A stretch of 64,000 bases of DNA from Sphingobacterium bambusae (GTDB lineage: Bacteria > Bacteroidota > Bacteroidia > Sphingobacteriales > Sphingobacteriaceae), in the NCBI RefSeq assembly GCF_033955345.1, contig NZ_CP138332.1, positions 4,526,001 through 4,590,000 on the forward strand, written 5' to 3'. The notes beneath the pieces are model-generated. The model did not search any database, was not told where the DNA came from, and worked only from the letters and a program-made list of their open reading frames with translations. Below are positions 23,680 through 32,239 of the stretch, piece after piece; within the stretch, counting starts at the first letter, position 1, and the number at the start of each line of letters is the position of its first letter. Position numbers and translations under genes: made by a program.

Positions 23680-24444
23680 CTACAACGTGATCAACAATAA
23701 AGCAGAAACAATAATCAAACCCATTATTAGCCGTCGGAATTGTTTCTCGGGCAAAATGTGGATAATGCGGATGCCTATAAAGCCGCCTAATAAGATAAAT
23801 GGTAAGGCTAATAGGTTGAGGAATAAGCCTTGCCAGCTTAAATTGTGCCATACAAAGGCTTGTAACGGTATTTTGCTGAAATTGAGGATCATGATAAACC
23901 ATGCTGAAGTGGCTGCAAATGTTATTTTATCGAGCCGTTTCGACAACATATACACCGATAGGGCTGGACCCGCAGCATTTCCTATCATTGTTGAAAATCC
24001 TAAAATAAGCCCAAAAATAGGAGAGTACCAGCGATTTTGAGTTAATCTGTCCTGCAGTTCTCGTGGCGATCGCTCCAACCATATCATAATGCCCATTCCC
24101 ACCATGATGCAGCTGCCGATTAGTATTTTGAAAGTTTTGTCGTGCAGATAATTACCTAAAAGTAGTCCTGCTACAAGTCCAACGACGGCTGCAGGAAGTA
24201 ACTTCTTAACTTCATGCCATAAGAACGCTTTGCGGTAGTAAATAACAGCGATTAGATCGGCGAAACATAGCAGGAGCAAAACAATGCCCGTCGAATATTT
24301 TGCACCAAACAGAAACGCAAATAGAGGCACAGCTAACGTCCCGATGTTTTGGATGCCCGTTTTCGACATTCCAATAAGTATGGCACAAAGAAAGTAAACG
24401 GCCCAACCGCTGGGTGATGTTATGAGCTGTAGCGCTTCAGCCAT
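23680..24444 (-). CDS. TSUP family permease (TauE/SafE type)
   Basis: A 254-residue inner-membrane protein of the TauE/SafE (TSUP) family, exporters or importers of sulfite and organosulfonates or uncharacterised anions. There are about eight hydrophobic segments. The two family repeats are visible: GWAVYFLCAILIGMSKTGIQNIG near the N-terminus and GLILGFSTMIGNAAGPALSVYMLSKRLDK in the middle, each with the conserved Gly-rich turn. It begins one base after the stop of the HAD phosphatase gene on the same strand, so the two are translationally linked. The substrate is unknown. Confidence 0.88.
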   Translation of the reverse strand: MAEALQLITSPSGWAVYFLCAILIGMSKTGIQNIGTLAVPLFAFLFGAKYSTGIVLLLLCFADLIAVIYYRKAFLWHEVKKLLPAAVVGLVAGLLLGNYLHDKTFKILIGSCIMVGMGIMIWLERSPRELQDRLTQNRWYSPIFGLILGFSTMIGNAAGPALSVYMLSKRLDKITFAATSAWFIMILNFSKIPLQAFVWHNLSWQGLFLNLLALPFILLGGFIGIRIIHILPEKQFRRLIMGLIIVSALLLITL

Positions 24445-24445
24445 C

Positions 24446-25108
24446 TTAATCTTGGCGAATGAGTTGTTTTACTTTTGCTGCATTGATTTCAGCGTAGTCA
24501 GTCAAGTAAGCGACACAGGGCGGCAATTGGTCTTTTGGATGCGAGCTGAGCACACCAATAACCTTCATGCCTGCATTTAAACCTGCCGTGACACCCGAAA
24601 AGGAATCCTCGAATACCAGACAATTTGCAGGATCAACGCCAATGTTTTCTGCTGATTTAAGATATACTTCTGGATGGGGTTTATGTAAGGTAACATTTTC
24701 GCTAGCAAGTAACGAGTCCATCTTATCAGCTATTTGGAGCACATCGAGAATCAATTCCAAATTAGCACGAGGGGCGGACGTGGCTACTGCTGTTTTGAAT
24801 CCGTTGGCCTTTAAATCATCTAGAAAAGTCAGGTAATTGGGTAAGGTTTTTACTTCGGATCGGTAAATCTCTCGAAACAAGGCTTCTTTTTCACCTTCCA
24901 GCGCAATAAGCTCCTCGCCAAAGATGTTACGTTTGAAGAAGTGTGTCATGATATAGCTGTTGTGCTTGCCAAACATATGGTCTTCAAACTCTTTGTCGGT
25001 GTAGGCTATTTTGTATTTGTCAAAGAAAATAGCAAAGGCTTTTGCATGATAGGGATTCGTGTGGCAGATAACACCATCCATGTCAAAAATGACTGCATAT
25101 TGATTCAT
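24446..25108 (-). CDS. HAD phosphatase, beta-phosphoglucomutase-like
   Basis: A 220-residue HAD-superfamily subfamily IA protein. Motif I is FDMDGVICHTNPYH (nucleophile Asp9 and acid Asp11), motif II is AVATSAPRANLELIL, motif III Lys is in HKPHPEVYLKSAENIG and motif IV is FEDSFSGVTAGLNAGMKVIGV. The helical cap includes MFGKHNSYIMTHFF. The layout fits beta-phosphoglucomutase or sugar-phosphatase-like enzymes; the substrate cannot be assigned. A TATCTTTG box ends 4 bases before the ATG, another nearly leaderless start. It is followed by the TSUP permease after a single base. Confidence 0.92.
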   Translation of the reverse strand: MNQYAVIFDMDGVICHTNPYHAKAFAIFFDKYKIAYTDKEFEDHMFGKHNSYIMTHFFKRNIFGEELIALEGEKEALFREIYRSEVKTLPNYLTFLDDLKANGFKTAVATSAPRANLELILDVLQIADKMDSLLASENVTLHKPHPEVYLKSAENIGVDPANCLVFEDSFSGVTAGLNAGMKVIGVLSSHPKDQLPPCVAYLTDYAEINAAKVKQLIRQD

Positions 25109-25112
25109 TGCG

Positions 25113-25120
25113 CAAAGATA
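25113..25120 (-). promoter_or_regulatory. Promoter -7 box for the HAD phosphatase / TSUP operon
   Basis: The minus strand reads TATCTTTG with 4 bases to the ATG at 25108. No clear -33 element. Confidence 0.5.
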
Positions 25121-25190
25121 ATCAAAACAATTTTATTGTTCGGGCTGTTCGCTGTAAAAGCAAATTTGACAGGATGGGAGCGACCTTAAA

Positions 25191-26189
25191 ATGAATTTAT
25201 TGTCCGTTAACGAATGTGGCCTGTACTGTAAGCAGGGGAATTTTTATATTGATCCATGGAAACCAGTCAAGACGGCCTTGATTACGCATGGGCACAGCGA
25301 TCATATGCGTGCCGGGATGGGCAACTACATTTGCCATCATCATACTATCCCCATACTTCGGCTGCGTTTAGGTATCGATAATGTGGTGCAGGGGGTAGCT
25401 TATGGAGAGCAATTCCACATCAATGGCGTAACGATATCCTTCCATCCGGCAGGTCACATCATTGGATCGGCGCAGATAAGAATGGAATACCAAGGAGAAG
25501 TATGGTTGTTTACCGGAGATTATAAACTTTCGGTAGATGGAGTGAGCCAACCTTATGAATTGGTGAAGTGTGACCATTTCATCACAGAGAGTACCTTTGG
25601 ACTCCCGATCTATAATTTTCCTTCCAACCAGTCTATCTACGAGAGCATCAATGCTTGGTGGCGCAGCAATGCGCAGGAAGGAATGAATACGGTGCTTTTG
25701 GGATATGCACTAGGCAAAGCACAGAATATTCTAGCGCATGCAGAGGAAGACATAGGTGATATATTTCTGCATGGCGCCGTTGATAATGTTAATGAAGCCT
25801 TAACAGAGGTCGGATTTAAATTCCCCGGAACGAGAATAACTAGTGATACGCGCCGCGATGCTATACGAGGCGCGTTAATCGTTGCACCACCATCAGCGAT
25901 GGATACACCTTGGTTGCGCAGCCTAAAGCCGTTTCGCATAGCGATGTGTAGCGGATGGATGCAGATTCGAGGTGCAAGGCGGAGGCGAGGGGTGGACCGC
26001 GGTTTCGTGTTGTCTGATCATTGCGATTGGCAACAGCTTAACCAAGCTGTGGTCGAGACAGGGGCGAAACAGGTATATGTCACGCATGGTTATGAACACA
26101 ATTTCAGTAGATGGGTGCAAGCAGAATACAATATTGGCGCTTCGATATTCAAAACACTTTACAACGATGCTGAGGAGGAAAATGTATGA
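25191..26189 (+). CDS. Ligase-associated MBL-fold DNA exonuclease (Exo)
   Basis: A 332-residue metallo-beta-lactamase/beta-CASP-type nuclease, first gene of a four-gene DNA repair cassette. Metal ligands are His33, His35, Asp37 and His38 in ITHGHSDHM, plus FHPAGHIIGSAQIRM and WLFTGDYKL, with DHCDWQQL near the C-terminus supplying further beta-CASP residues. It belongs to the SNM1/Artemis-like 'ligase-associated exonuclease' group found next to ATP-dependent ligases and Lhr helicases. Its TGA overlaps the ATG of the ligase gene in an ATGA junction (26186-26189), so translation is coupled. The role is inferred from family and context: end trimming before ligation. Confidence 0.92.
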   Translation: MNLLSVNECGLYCKQGNFYIDPWKPVKTALITHGHSDHMRAGMGNYICHHHTIPILRLRLGIDNVVQGVAYGEQFHINGVTISFHPAGHIIGSAQIRMEYQGEVWLFTGDYKLSVDGVSQPYELVKCDHFITESTFGLPIYNFPSNQSIYESINAWWRSNAQEGMNTVLLGYALGKAQNILAHAEEDIGDIFLHGAVDNVNEALTEVGFKFPGTRITSDTRRDAIRGALIVAPPSAMDTPWLRSLKPFRIAMCSGWMQIRGARRRRGVDRGFVLSDHCDWQQLNQAVVETGAKQVYVTHGYEHNFSRWVQAEYNIGASIFKTLYNDAEEENV

Positions 26190-27796
26190 TCGACTTTGTT
26201 CAGCTATTTGAGGCTATAGACAGTACAACGAAAACTTCGGTGAAAGTAGCAGCTATGTTGGATTACTTTAGGACGGCAAAGGAATCGGACAAATTGTTTG
26301 CGATGGCGATACTGACGGGCAATAAACCCAAAAGACCGATACGAACAACGGATTTGCGTGTTTGGGCTTCGGAAGAAGCAAATATTCCCTTATGGCTGAT
26401 TGAAGAGAGTTACTATGTCGTCGGGGATTTAGCCGAAACGATTTCGCTTATTCTGCCGTTAAAGACGGAAGCCCATGCGTTGGATGTTTCCCTGCGTTCT
26501 CTTTTTGAAGCCATTGTGGCCTTAAGGAGCAAATCATTAGAAGAGCAACGTGCCTTGGTCGTTGGCTATTGGTCGAAATTGGATGGCACAGCGCTTTTTA
26601 TCTTCAACAAATTGCTTACCGGAAATCTTCGCGTTGGTGTCTCTCGCAAATTGCTGGTGAAGGCTGTAGCACAGTATCTCGAGTCTTCAGATCCGGAAGT
26701 AGAACATCGTCTGATGGGAAAATGGAGCCCTTTTGAGGAGACGATGGACTCTCTGTTTCAGGGAGACTTACAGGAAAATAAACATTTTTTACCCTATCCA
26801 TTCTATTTGGCCTACGCACTGGATAAAGATCCGGCCGAGCTGGGCGAGTTGCGCAATTGGGTGATGGAAGCAAAGCTTGATGGTATTCGTGGACAATTAA
26901 TTGTGCGCAAGGATGAGCTCTTTGTATGGAGTCGTGGAGAAGATCTGATGACCGATAAATTTGTGGAGTTTGAACCGTTACGTTCCATTTTGCCGGATGG
27001 CACAGTTATCGACGGGGAAGTGCTGCCTTGGAAAGACGACAAGCCGATGGACTTTTCAGTGATGCAAACTCGCATCGGTCGCAAAAATATTTCAAAAAAT
27101 GCGCTAGCCGCAGCGCCGTTGATTATGGTATGTTATGATTTGTTGGAGTGGCAAGGTAGTGATATTCGCTCGTGGCCGCTACACAAACGAAGAAGGCAAT
27201 TGGAAGCTATTTTAGCCAACTATCCGGTAGGGGATATCCTAAAATTGTCCGCGGAGATGTCGTTTGAAAGCTGGGATGCGGCGGAGCGCTATCGGCGAGA
27301 AGCAAGGCAACAGCATTCAGAAGGACTGATGATCAAGCACCGCGAAAGCATATATGAAGTAGGACGGAAGCGTGGTAATTGGTGGAAATGGAAGACCGAC
27401 CCCATGACTATTGACGGCGTTTTAATATACGCCCAATCGGGACATGGCAGGAGAGCAAATTTGTTTACCGACTATACCTTTGCCGTTTGGGATGAAGGTG
27501 AGCTGGTGCCCTTTACAAAGGCATATTCGGGTCTTACCGATAAAGAATTGTTTACCATTGATAACTGGATCAAACGACATACCATCGCAAAGTTCGGCCC
27601 AGTACGCAGCGTAACGCCTGAGTTGGTCTTTGAACTGGCCTTTGAAGGGATTAACGTCAGTACAAGACATAAATCTGGTGTCGCTCTTCGCTTCCCTCGG
27701 ATCATACGTTGGCGTCAAGATAAACCCGCAAGTGAAGCCAATACTAAAGAAGATTTGTTAAATTTGATTGCATCACAACATGAATCAATTCGCTGA
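26186..27796 (+). CDS. ATP-dependent DNA ligase of the Exo-Lhr-PdeM cassette
   Basis: A 536-residue ATP-dependent DNA ligase. The N-terminal part (residues 1-200) is the DNA-binding domain typical of LigB/LigC-like bacterial enzymes (KLLTGNLRVGVSRKLLVKA). The adenylation domain has motif I EAKLDGIRGQL with nucleophile Lys230, motif III-like FMxxxSR/GRKN regions, IDGEVLPW, and motif IV SEGLMIKHRESIYEVGRKRGNWWKWK (motifs IV and V). The C-terminal OB fold follows (DGVLIYAQSGHGRRANLFTDYTFAVW). It overlaps the exonuclease gene by 4 bases and the helicase gene by 17 bases. Role: sealing DNA nicks after damage; the main replicative ligase would be NAD-dependent LigA elsewhere. Confidence 0.95.
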   Translation: MIDFVQLFEAIDSTTKTSVKVAAMLDYFRTAKESDKLFAMAILTGNKPKRPIRTTDLRVWASEEANIPLWLIEESYYVVGDLAETISLILPLKTEAHALDVSLRSLFEAIVALRSKSLEEQRALVVGYWSKLDGTALFIFNKLLTGNLRVGVSRKLLVKAVAQYLESSDPEVEHRLMGKWSPFEETMDSLFQGDLQENKHFLPYPFYLAYALDKDPAELGELRNWVMEAKLDGIRGQLIVRKDELFVWSRGEDLMTDKFVEFEPLRSILPDGTVIDGEVLPWKDDKPMDFSVMQTRIGRKNISKNALAAAPLIMVCYDLLEWQGSDIRSWPLHKRRRQLEAILANYPVGDILKLSAEMSFESWDAAERYRREARQQHSEGLMIKHRESIYEVGRKRGNWWKWKTDPMTIDGVLIYAQSGHGRRANLFTDYTFAVWDEGELVPFTKAYSGLTDKELFTIDNWIKRHTIAKFGPVRSVTPELVFELAFEGINVSTRHKSGVALRFPRIIRWRQDKPASEANTKEDLLNLIASQHESIR

Positions 27797-30227
27797 CGTA
27801 TGGTTTCATAATCAAGGCTGGGAGCCACATGCTTTCCAACGGAACGCCTGGAAGGAAATTGCTAAAGGCCGATCGGGATTGTTGAATGCGCCAACTGGAT
27901 TTGGAAAGACATTTGCTATTTGGTTCGGCATAATTGCACACTATTACGACGATAAAAAGTACCAAAGCGAGAAAAGAAAATTTAAAAAGAATAAGTTGCA
28001 TGCTCTTTGGATTACGCCTTTGCGCGCGTTATCCAAAGAGATTTATAAAGCAACTACGCAAGTCAGCAGCGACTTGGATTTGGATTATCAGGTGAAGTTA
28101 CGTACAGGTGATACCAGCTTGAGTCAACGACAAAAGCAACGCAAGAAACCTCCTCAGGCACTGATTACTACACCGGAAAGTGTACATCTATTATTGGCGT
28201 CGAAGGAGGGAACAGATTACTTCAGCCAACTTGCTTTTATCGTCGTGGATGAGTGGCACGAATTGCTGGGTAGTAAGCGTGGCGTTTTGGTCGAGTTAGC
28301 CTTAAGCCGTATCAAAGCCATAAACCCAAAACTTAAGGTGTGGGGAATTTCTGCTACCATCGGTAATTTGGCGGAAGCACAAGAAATATTGTTAGGAACA
28401 GGACATAAAGGAGCAATGGTTCGGGCGAGTCTGAAAAAAAAGATTCAAATAGAAACGGTGCTGCCCGATAATTTAGAAAAATTTCCATGGGCGGGTCATC
28501 TTGGCATACGATTGTTGGATAAGGTGGTTGCTATCGTGAACCGTTACCAGTCTACATTGATCTTTACCAATACACGCTCCCAAGCGGAAATCTGGTACCA
28601 GCAAATTATTATGCACTATCCATCCTTTGCAGGAATTTTGGCTATCCATCATGGCTCATTAAGTGACGAAGTGCGACTATGGGTGGAGGATGCGTTGCAT
28701 GAGGGGCGTCTAAAAGCTGTAGTATGTACCAGTAGCTTGGATCTCGGGGTAGATTTTAGGCCGGTAGATTGCGTAATTCAAATTGGATCACCGAAAGGTG
28801 TTGCACGCTTTCTACAGCGAGCAGGACGTTCGGGGCATCGACCTCATGAAACGTCACATATCTATTATGTACCCACCAATTCTTTAGAGATCATTGAGGG
28901 AGATTCGTTGAAGTACGCCGTGAAGGAACAGATTATTGAGCAGCGCCTCCCGTACATTCGAAGTTTCGATGTGCTTATACAATACTTGATGACCTTAGCG
29001 GTTGGCGACGGTTTCATAGCCGACGAAATTTTTGAAGAGGTGCGCGGTACACATTGTTTCGCCTCACTCACGCGGTCTGAATTTGATGAATGTCTCGCGA
29101 TGCTGATTCACGGAGGAAAGACGTTAAATGCGTATGATGATTTTCACCGTTTGGTATTAAAAGATGGTCGCTTCACCGTCGAGTCGAGAAAGTTAGCCAT
29201 GCGGCATCGATTGAGCATAGGAGCTATTGTGTCGGATGCGATGATGAAGGTAAAGTTTATGTCGGGTAAATATTTAGGTTCAATTGAGGAATCGTTCATT
29301 TCCAAACTCAATACAGGCGATGTCTTTTGGTTTTCCGGACGGCAATTGGAACTTCTGCACGTGCGTAATATGGAAGTCGTTGTACGCCCAACAACGAAAT
29401 CGAAAGGCGTCGTTCCCTCGTGGATGGGCGGACGTTTTTCTATTTCTCCCAACTTAGGCGTAGCCATTCGGCACAGTTTTGAAAGTATACATAATAAAGA
29501 TCGGTTAAGTCCTGAGGTTGCTTTTTTGCAGCCACTTTTTAAGGAACAGCAACGACGATCGGGTTTGCCTCGCGAAGATGAACTATTGGTGGAGTATATT
29601 ACCACCAAATATGGACATCATCTTTTCGTCTATCCTTTTGATGGGAAACTGGTACATGAGGGGATGGCACAAGTATTGGCTTACCGATTGGGGAAGATTA
29701 AAGCTGCAACATTTAGTATCGCCAGCAACGAGTATGGTTTCGAATTGTTATCGGCTACGAAATATGAGATTGACAATACCTTTATCAAGGAGCTGCTATC
29801 TCCACGAGAGCTTCACCGCGATATTGGTTCGGGGATCAATGTGCAGGAAATGGCACGTCGTCGATTTCGGGATATCGCCGGTATTGCCGGTTTGGTTTTT
29901 CAAGGTTTTCCAGGAAAAGCAATGAAAGCGAAACATCTGCAGGCGAATGCCGGTCTGTTTTTTTCGGTATTCGAGGATTATGATCCCAACAACTTACTGC
30001 TAAGAGAGGCATATGATGAGGTTTTTGATTTCCAACTGGAGGAGGGAAGGATGCAGCTTGCCTTTGAACGTATAGCCCGACACGCGATTGTTTTGACTTT
30101 TCCTAAACAGTTAACCCCCTTTTCATTTCCCATCTTTTCGGAATCTTTTCGAGAGAAATACAGCAACGAGGATTGGCAAAGCCGATTGGAACAGATAAAA
30201 TTACAGTTAGAAGGAAAGTTGGAATAA
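27780..30227 (+). CDS. Ligase-associated DEXH-box helicase (Lhr-like)
   Basis: An 815-residue superfamily 2 helicase of the Lhr-like 'ligase-associated' group. The start at 27780 (MNQFADVWFHNQGWEPHAFQ) is preferred over 27768; the Q-motif-like WEPHAFQ is then at the usual distance. Helicase motifs are APTGFGKTFAIW (I), TPLRALSKEI (Ia), TTPESVHLLL (Ib), DEWHELLGSKRG (II, DEWH), SATIGN (III), LIFTNTRSQAEIW (IV), TSSLDLGVDFRPVD (V) and RFLQRAGRSGHRP (VI). The C-terminal 450 residues are the Lhr-specific winged-helix and beta-barrel region. It overlaps the ligase gene by 17 bases and PdeM by one base. Confidence 0.95.
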   Translation: MNQFADVWFHNQGWEPHAFQRNAWKEIAKGRSGLLNAPTGFGKTFAIWFGIIAHYYDDKKYQSEKRKFKKNKLHALWITPLRALSKEIYKATTQVSSDLDLDYQVKLRTGDTSLSQRQKQRKKPPQALITTPESVHLLLASKEGTDYFSQLAFIVVDEWHELLGSKRGVLVELALSRIKAINPKLKVWGISATIGNLAEAQEILLGTGHKGAMVRASLKKKIQIETVLPDNLEKFPWAGHLGIRLLDKVVAIVNRYQSTLIFTNTRSQAEIWYQQIIMHYPSFAGILAIHHGSLSDEVRLWVEDALHEGRLKAVVCTSSLDLGVDFRPVDCVIQIGSPKGVARFLQRAGRSGHRPHETSHIYYVPTNSLEIIEGDSLKYAVKEQIIEQRLPYIRSFDVLIQYLMTLAVGDGFIADEIFEEVRGTHCFASLTRSEFDECLAMLIHGGKTLNAYDDFHRLVLKDGRFTVESRKLAMRHRLSIGAIVSDAMMKVKFMSGKYLGSIEESFISKLNTGDVFWFSGRQLELLHVRNMEVVVRPTTKSKGVVPSWMGGRFSISPNLGVAIRHSFESIHNKDRLSPEVAFLQPLFKEQQRRSGLPREDELLVEYITTKYGHHLFVYPFDGKLVHEGMAQVLAYRLGKIKAATFSIASNEYGFELLSATKYEIDNTFIKELLSPRELHRDIGSGINVQEMARRRFRDIAGIAGLVFQGFPGKAMKAKHLQANAGLFFSVFEDYDPNNLLLREAYDEVFDFQLEEGRMQLAFERIARHAIVLTFPKQLTPFSFPIFSESFREKYSNEDWQSRLEQIKLQLEGKLE

Positions 30228-30874
30228 TGGCAAAAAAGATTGAGTTGAATGGGGTCGAACTTTTCCTGTTACCCCAAAAAGTGGTTTATATTCCTATACA
30301 TGAGCTATTGATCGTTTCCGATTGGCACATCGGCAAGCTGGGACATTTCCGGAAAGCAGGTGTGTTTGTACCTCCAATGCAACTGGAAGAGGAATTCGCA
30401 CGGTTGGACATATTGTTGAATGCATTGACGATCAAGCAAGTGGTCTTTCTAGGGGATCTTTTCCATTCGGAATGGAACTATGAATGGGATGAATTTCAAC
30501 TTTTTTTAAATCGTTTCCCTGCAATCAGGTTTATCTTGACGCGTGGTAACCATGATATATTGCCTGAAGCTGTACTTGCCAAATCTATTATTCAGGTTAA
30601 AGATTATATACTCTTACCCGAAGGCATAGTCTTGTCGCACGAGCCGATCGTACAACTTGATGCAGGACTATACAATTTGGTGGGTCATCTGCATCCCGGA
30701 TGTGAAGTTGCTATGCAAGGACGACAATACTATAAGTTGCCTTGTTTTCACCTAGAAAAAAAAGTGCTTACCCTGCCCGCCTTTGGTCGCTGGACAGGTC
30801 TTTTTATCCTGCCCAAGAGGCAGGATAATCGCCTGTTTGCTGTGGTTGGCAATGATGTCGTTGAGCTAAAGTAA
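30227..30874 (+). CDS. pdeM: Ligase-associated phosphoesterase PdeM
   Basis: A 215-residue calcineurin-like metallophosphoesterase, last gene of the DNA repair cassette. The start at 30227 (MAKKIELNGVELFLLPQ) overlaps the helicase TAA by one base; the longer frame from 30173 lies inside the helicase gene and is not supported. Bimetal motifs in order are SDWHIGKLGHFRKAG, GDLFHSEWN, RGNHD, LSHEP and GHLHPG. Members of this family act as Mn-dependent phosphodiesterases or nucleases on DNA ends. The assignment rests on the motifs together with the cassette context. Confidence 0.93.
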   Translation: MAKKIELNGVELFLLPQKVVYIPIHELLIVSDWHIGKLGHFRKAGVFVPPMQLEEEFARLDILLNALTIKQVVFLGDLFHSEWNYEWDEFQLFLNRFPAIRFILTRGNHDILPEAVLAKSIIQVKDYILLPEGIVLSHEPIVQLDAGLYNLVGHLHPGCEVAMQGRQYYKLPCFHLEKKVLTLPAFGRWTGLFILPKRQDNRLFAVVGNDVVELK

Positions 30875-30912
30875 AGACTCCCAACATACATTGCTCGGCA
30901 ACAACGTTATCT

Positions 30913-31650
30913 CTAGAAGAAGGTACGTTTTATTGTCTCTAAGTCCTCTGGTCTATCTACAGCGACGGTATCGTATGCTGTTTCCGCAACACGGATACGG
31001 TAGCCGTTTTCCAGCCAACGCAGCTGCTCCAATGCCTCTGCTTTTTCTAAACTGGAGATAGGCAATCTGGTGATCTCTTGCAACACCGCTGTCTTATAGC
31101 CGTAGACACCAATGTGTTTGTAAAAGTTATGTTTACGCAGCCACTCGGCGTTTGGTATTCCGCGTAAGAAGGGGATCGTTTGTCTAGAAAAGTACAGCGC
31201 TTGTTGCTCGCTTCCGACGATTACTTTTGGAGTATTTTCACTAAAGAGATCCTCCTGTTTGTCAATTTTCTTAATAAGCGTCCCGATATCTGTTTTTGGA
31301 TCATTAAAAAGGGAACATAGAAGATCGATTTGTAACGGATTGATGAAAGGTTCGTCGCCTTGAATATTAATGGCTACGTCAAATCCATTAATTTTCGATA
31401 CCACTTCTGCGCAGCGATCCGTGCCTGACTCATGTTCAGTGGAAGTCATGATTACATTGCCAGCAAAAGAGCGTACGTGTTCTTCGATGCGTTGATCGTC
31501 CGTGGCCACAACAACTTCTGCCAGACTCGCGCAACCTTTAACCTGTTCGTACACACGCTGTATCATCGATTTTCCACCTATATCCGCCAAGGGCTTGCCT
31601 GGGAAACGCGATGAAGCATAGCGCGCCGGAATGATTCCTATAATTTTCAT
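30913..31650 (-). CDS. kdsB: 3-deoxy-manno-octulosonate cytidylyltransferase
   Basis: A 245-residue enzyme that activates Kdo as CMP-Kdo for lipopolysaccharide inner-core synthesis. Motifs are IIPARYASSRFPGKPLADIGGKSMIQRVYEQ at the N-terminus, ATDDQRIEEHV, MTSTEHESGTDRCAEV and INIQGDEPFINPLQID, all typical of KdsB, with the C-terminal YGYKTAVLQEI and LEQLRWLENGYRI. The start is 4 bases after TTACTTTG (31655-31662, minus), one base short of the TAnnTTTG consensus, again a short leader. It is convergent with the repair cassette; no clear terminator is seen between them. Confidence 0.97.
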   Translation of the reverse strand: MKIIGIIPARYASSRFPGKPLADIGGKSMIQRVYEQVKGCASLAEVVVATDDQRIEEHVRSFAGNVIMTSTEHESGTDRCAEVVSKINGFDVAINIQGDEPFINPLQIDLLCSLFNDPKTDIGTLIKKIDKQEDLFSENTPKVIVGSEQQALYFSRQTIPFLRGIPNAEWLRKHNFYKHIGVYGYKTAVLQEITRLPISSLEKAEALEQLRWLENGYRIRVAETAYDTVAVDRPEDLETIKRTFF

Positions 31651-31726
31651 AGTTCAAAGTAACAAGTAAATATTAAGACCGAGAAATGTAAATACGGATT
31701 TATCTAGCATAATCGAAGTCATCTTT

Positions 31727-32131
31727 TTATTTCAGTCGTTCAAGCACACCCTTACGTTTTACGATGTTTTTGTAATCCCATTGTATATCTCTAGCTTTCT
31801 CGAGCCAACGATTTAGATCATTTTCGATTACCTGTTCGGGATCCGTGTAGCGTATTTCTGCGGCCATAAATTTGCCCTCCGTACCAAGCATAGGTTCGTC
31901 AAAAGATTGACCGCTCCAAAACAACAAACGTACCGAATCTTTGAGTTTGCTGTATCCAACAATAGGGTTACTATCGATAAACCACACGGGATGTGCATGC
32001 CATAGTTTATTGTCCGCTTCAGGCAGTTTTTTGCTGATATAATCCGCAAGTAGCGAGCAGATGCGTTGATCGATTGCTGTCTGTTGGTTGTTATACTGGT
32101 GTACATCGGTATGTATCATACGCAAGAGCAT
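31727..32131 (-). CDS. DUF1801 domain protein (YdhG-like)
   Basis: A 134-residue (or 130, if starting at the ATG at 32119, MIHTDVHQYN) protein with the DUF1801/YdhG fold: KLPEADNKLWHAHPVWFIDSNPIVGYSKLKDSVRLLFWSGQSF matches the family pattern of a short alpha/beta domain with the conserved HPVWF and GYSKLKD segments. In related proteins the domain has been linked to iron handling (frataxin-like fold), but no function is shown here. It ends 76 bases before kdsB on the same strand. Confidence 0.82.
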   Translation of the reverse strand: MLLRMIHTDVHQYNNQQTAIDQRICSLLADYISKKLPEADNKLWHAHPVWFIDSNPIVGYSKLKDSVRLLFWSGQSFDEPMLGTEGKFMAAEIRYTDPEQVIENDLNRWLEKARDIQWDYKNIVKRKGVLERLK

Positions 32132-32239
32132 TTAGTTAGCCTTTTATAAAGATTACAGGCAAGGTAAAAAAATGTTTCGTAAAAAAGGGTCTATTTTTTG
32201 CTATCTTGGTTCAAGCAATTGTAACAACAACATGCATAT

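Noticed and set aside
28865..29608. Two minus-strand frames inside the Lhr-like helicase
   Set aside because: They lie antisense to a well-conserved helicase gene and have no start or promoter support.
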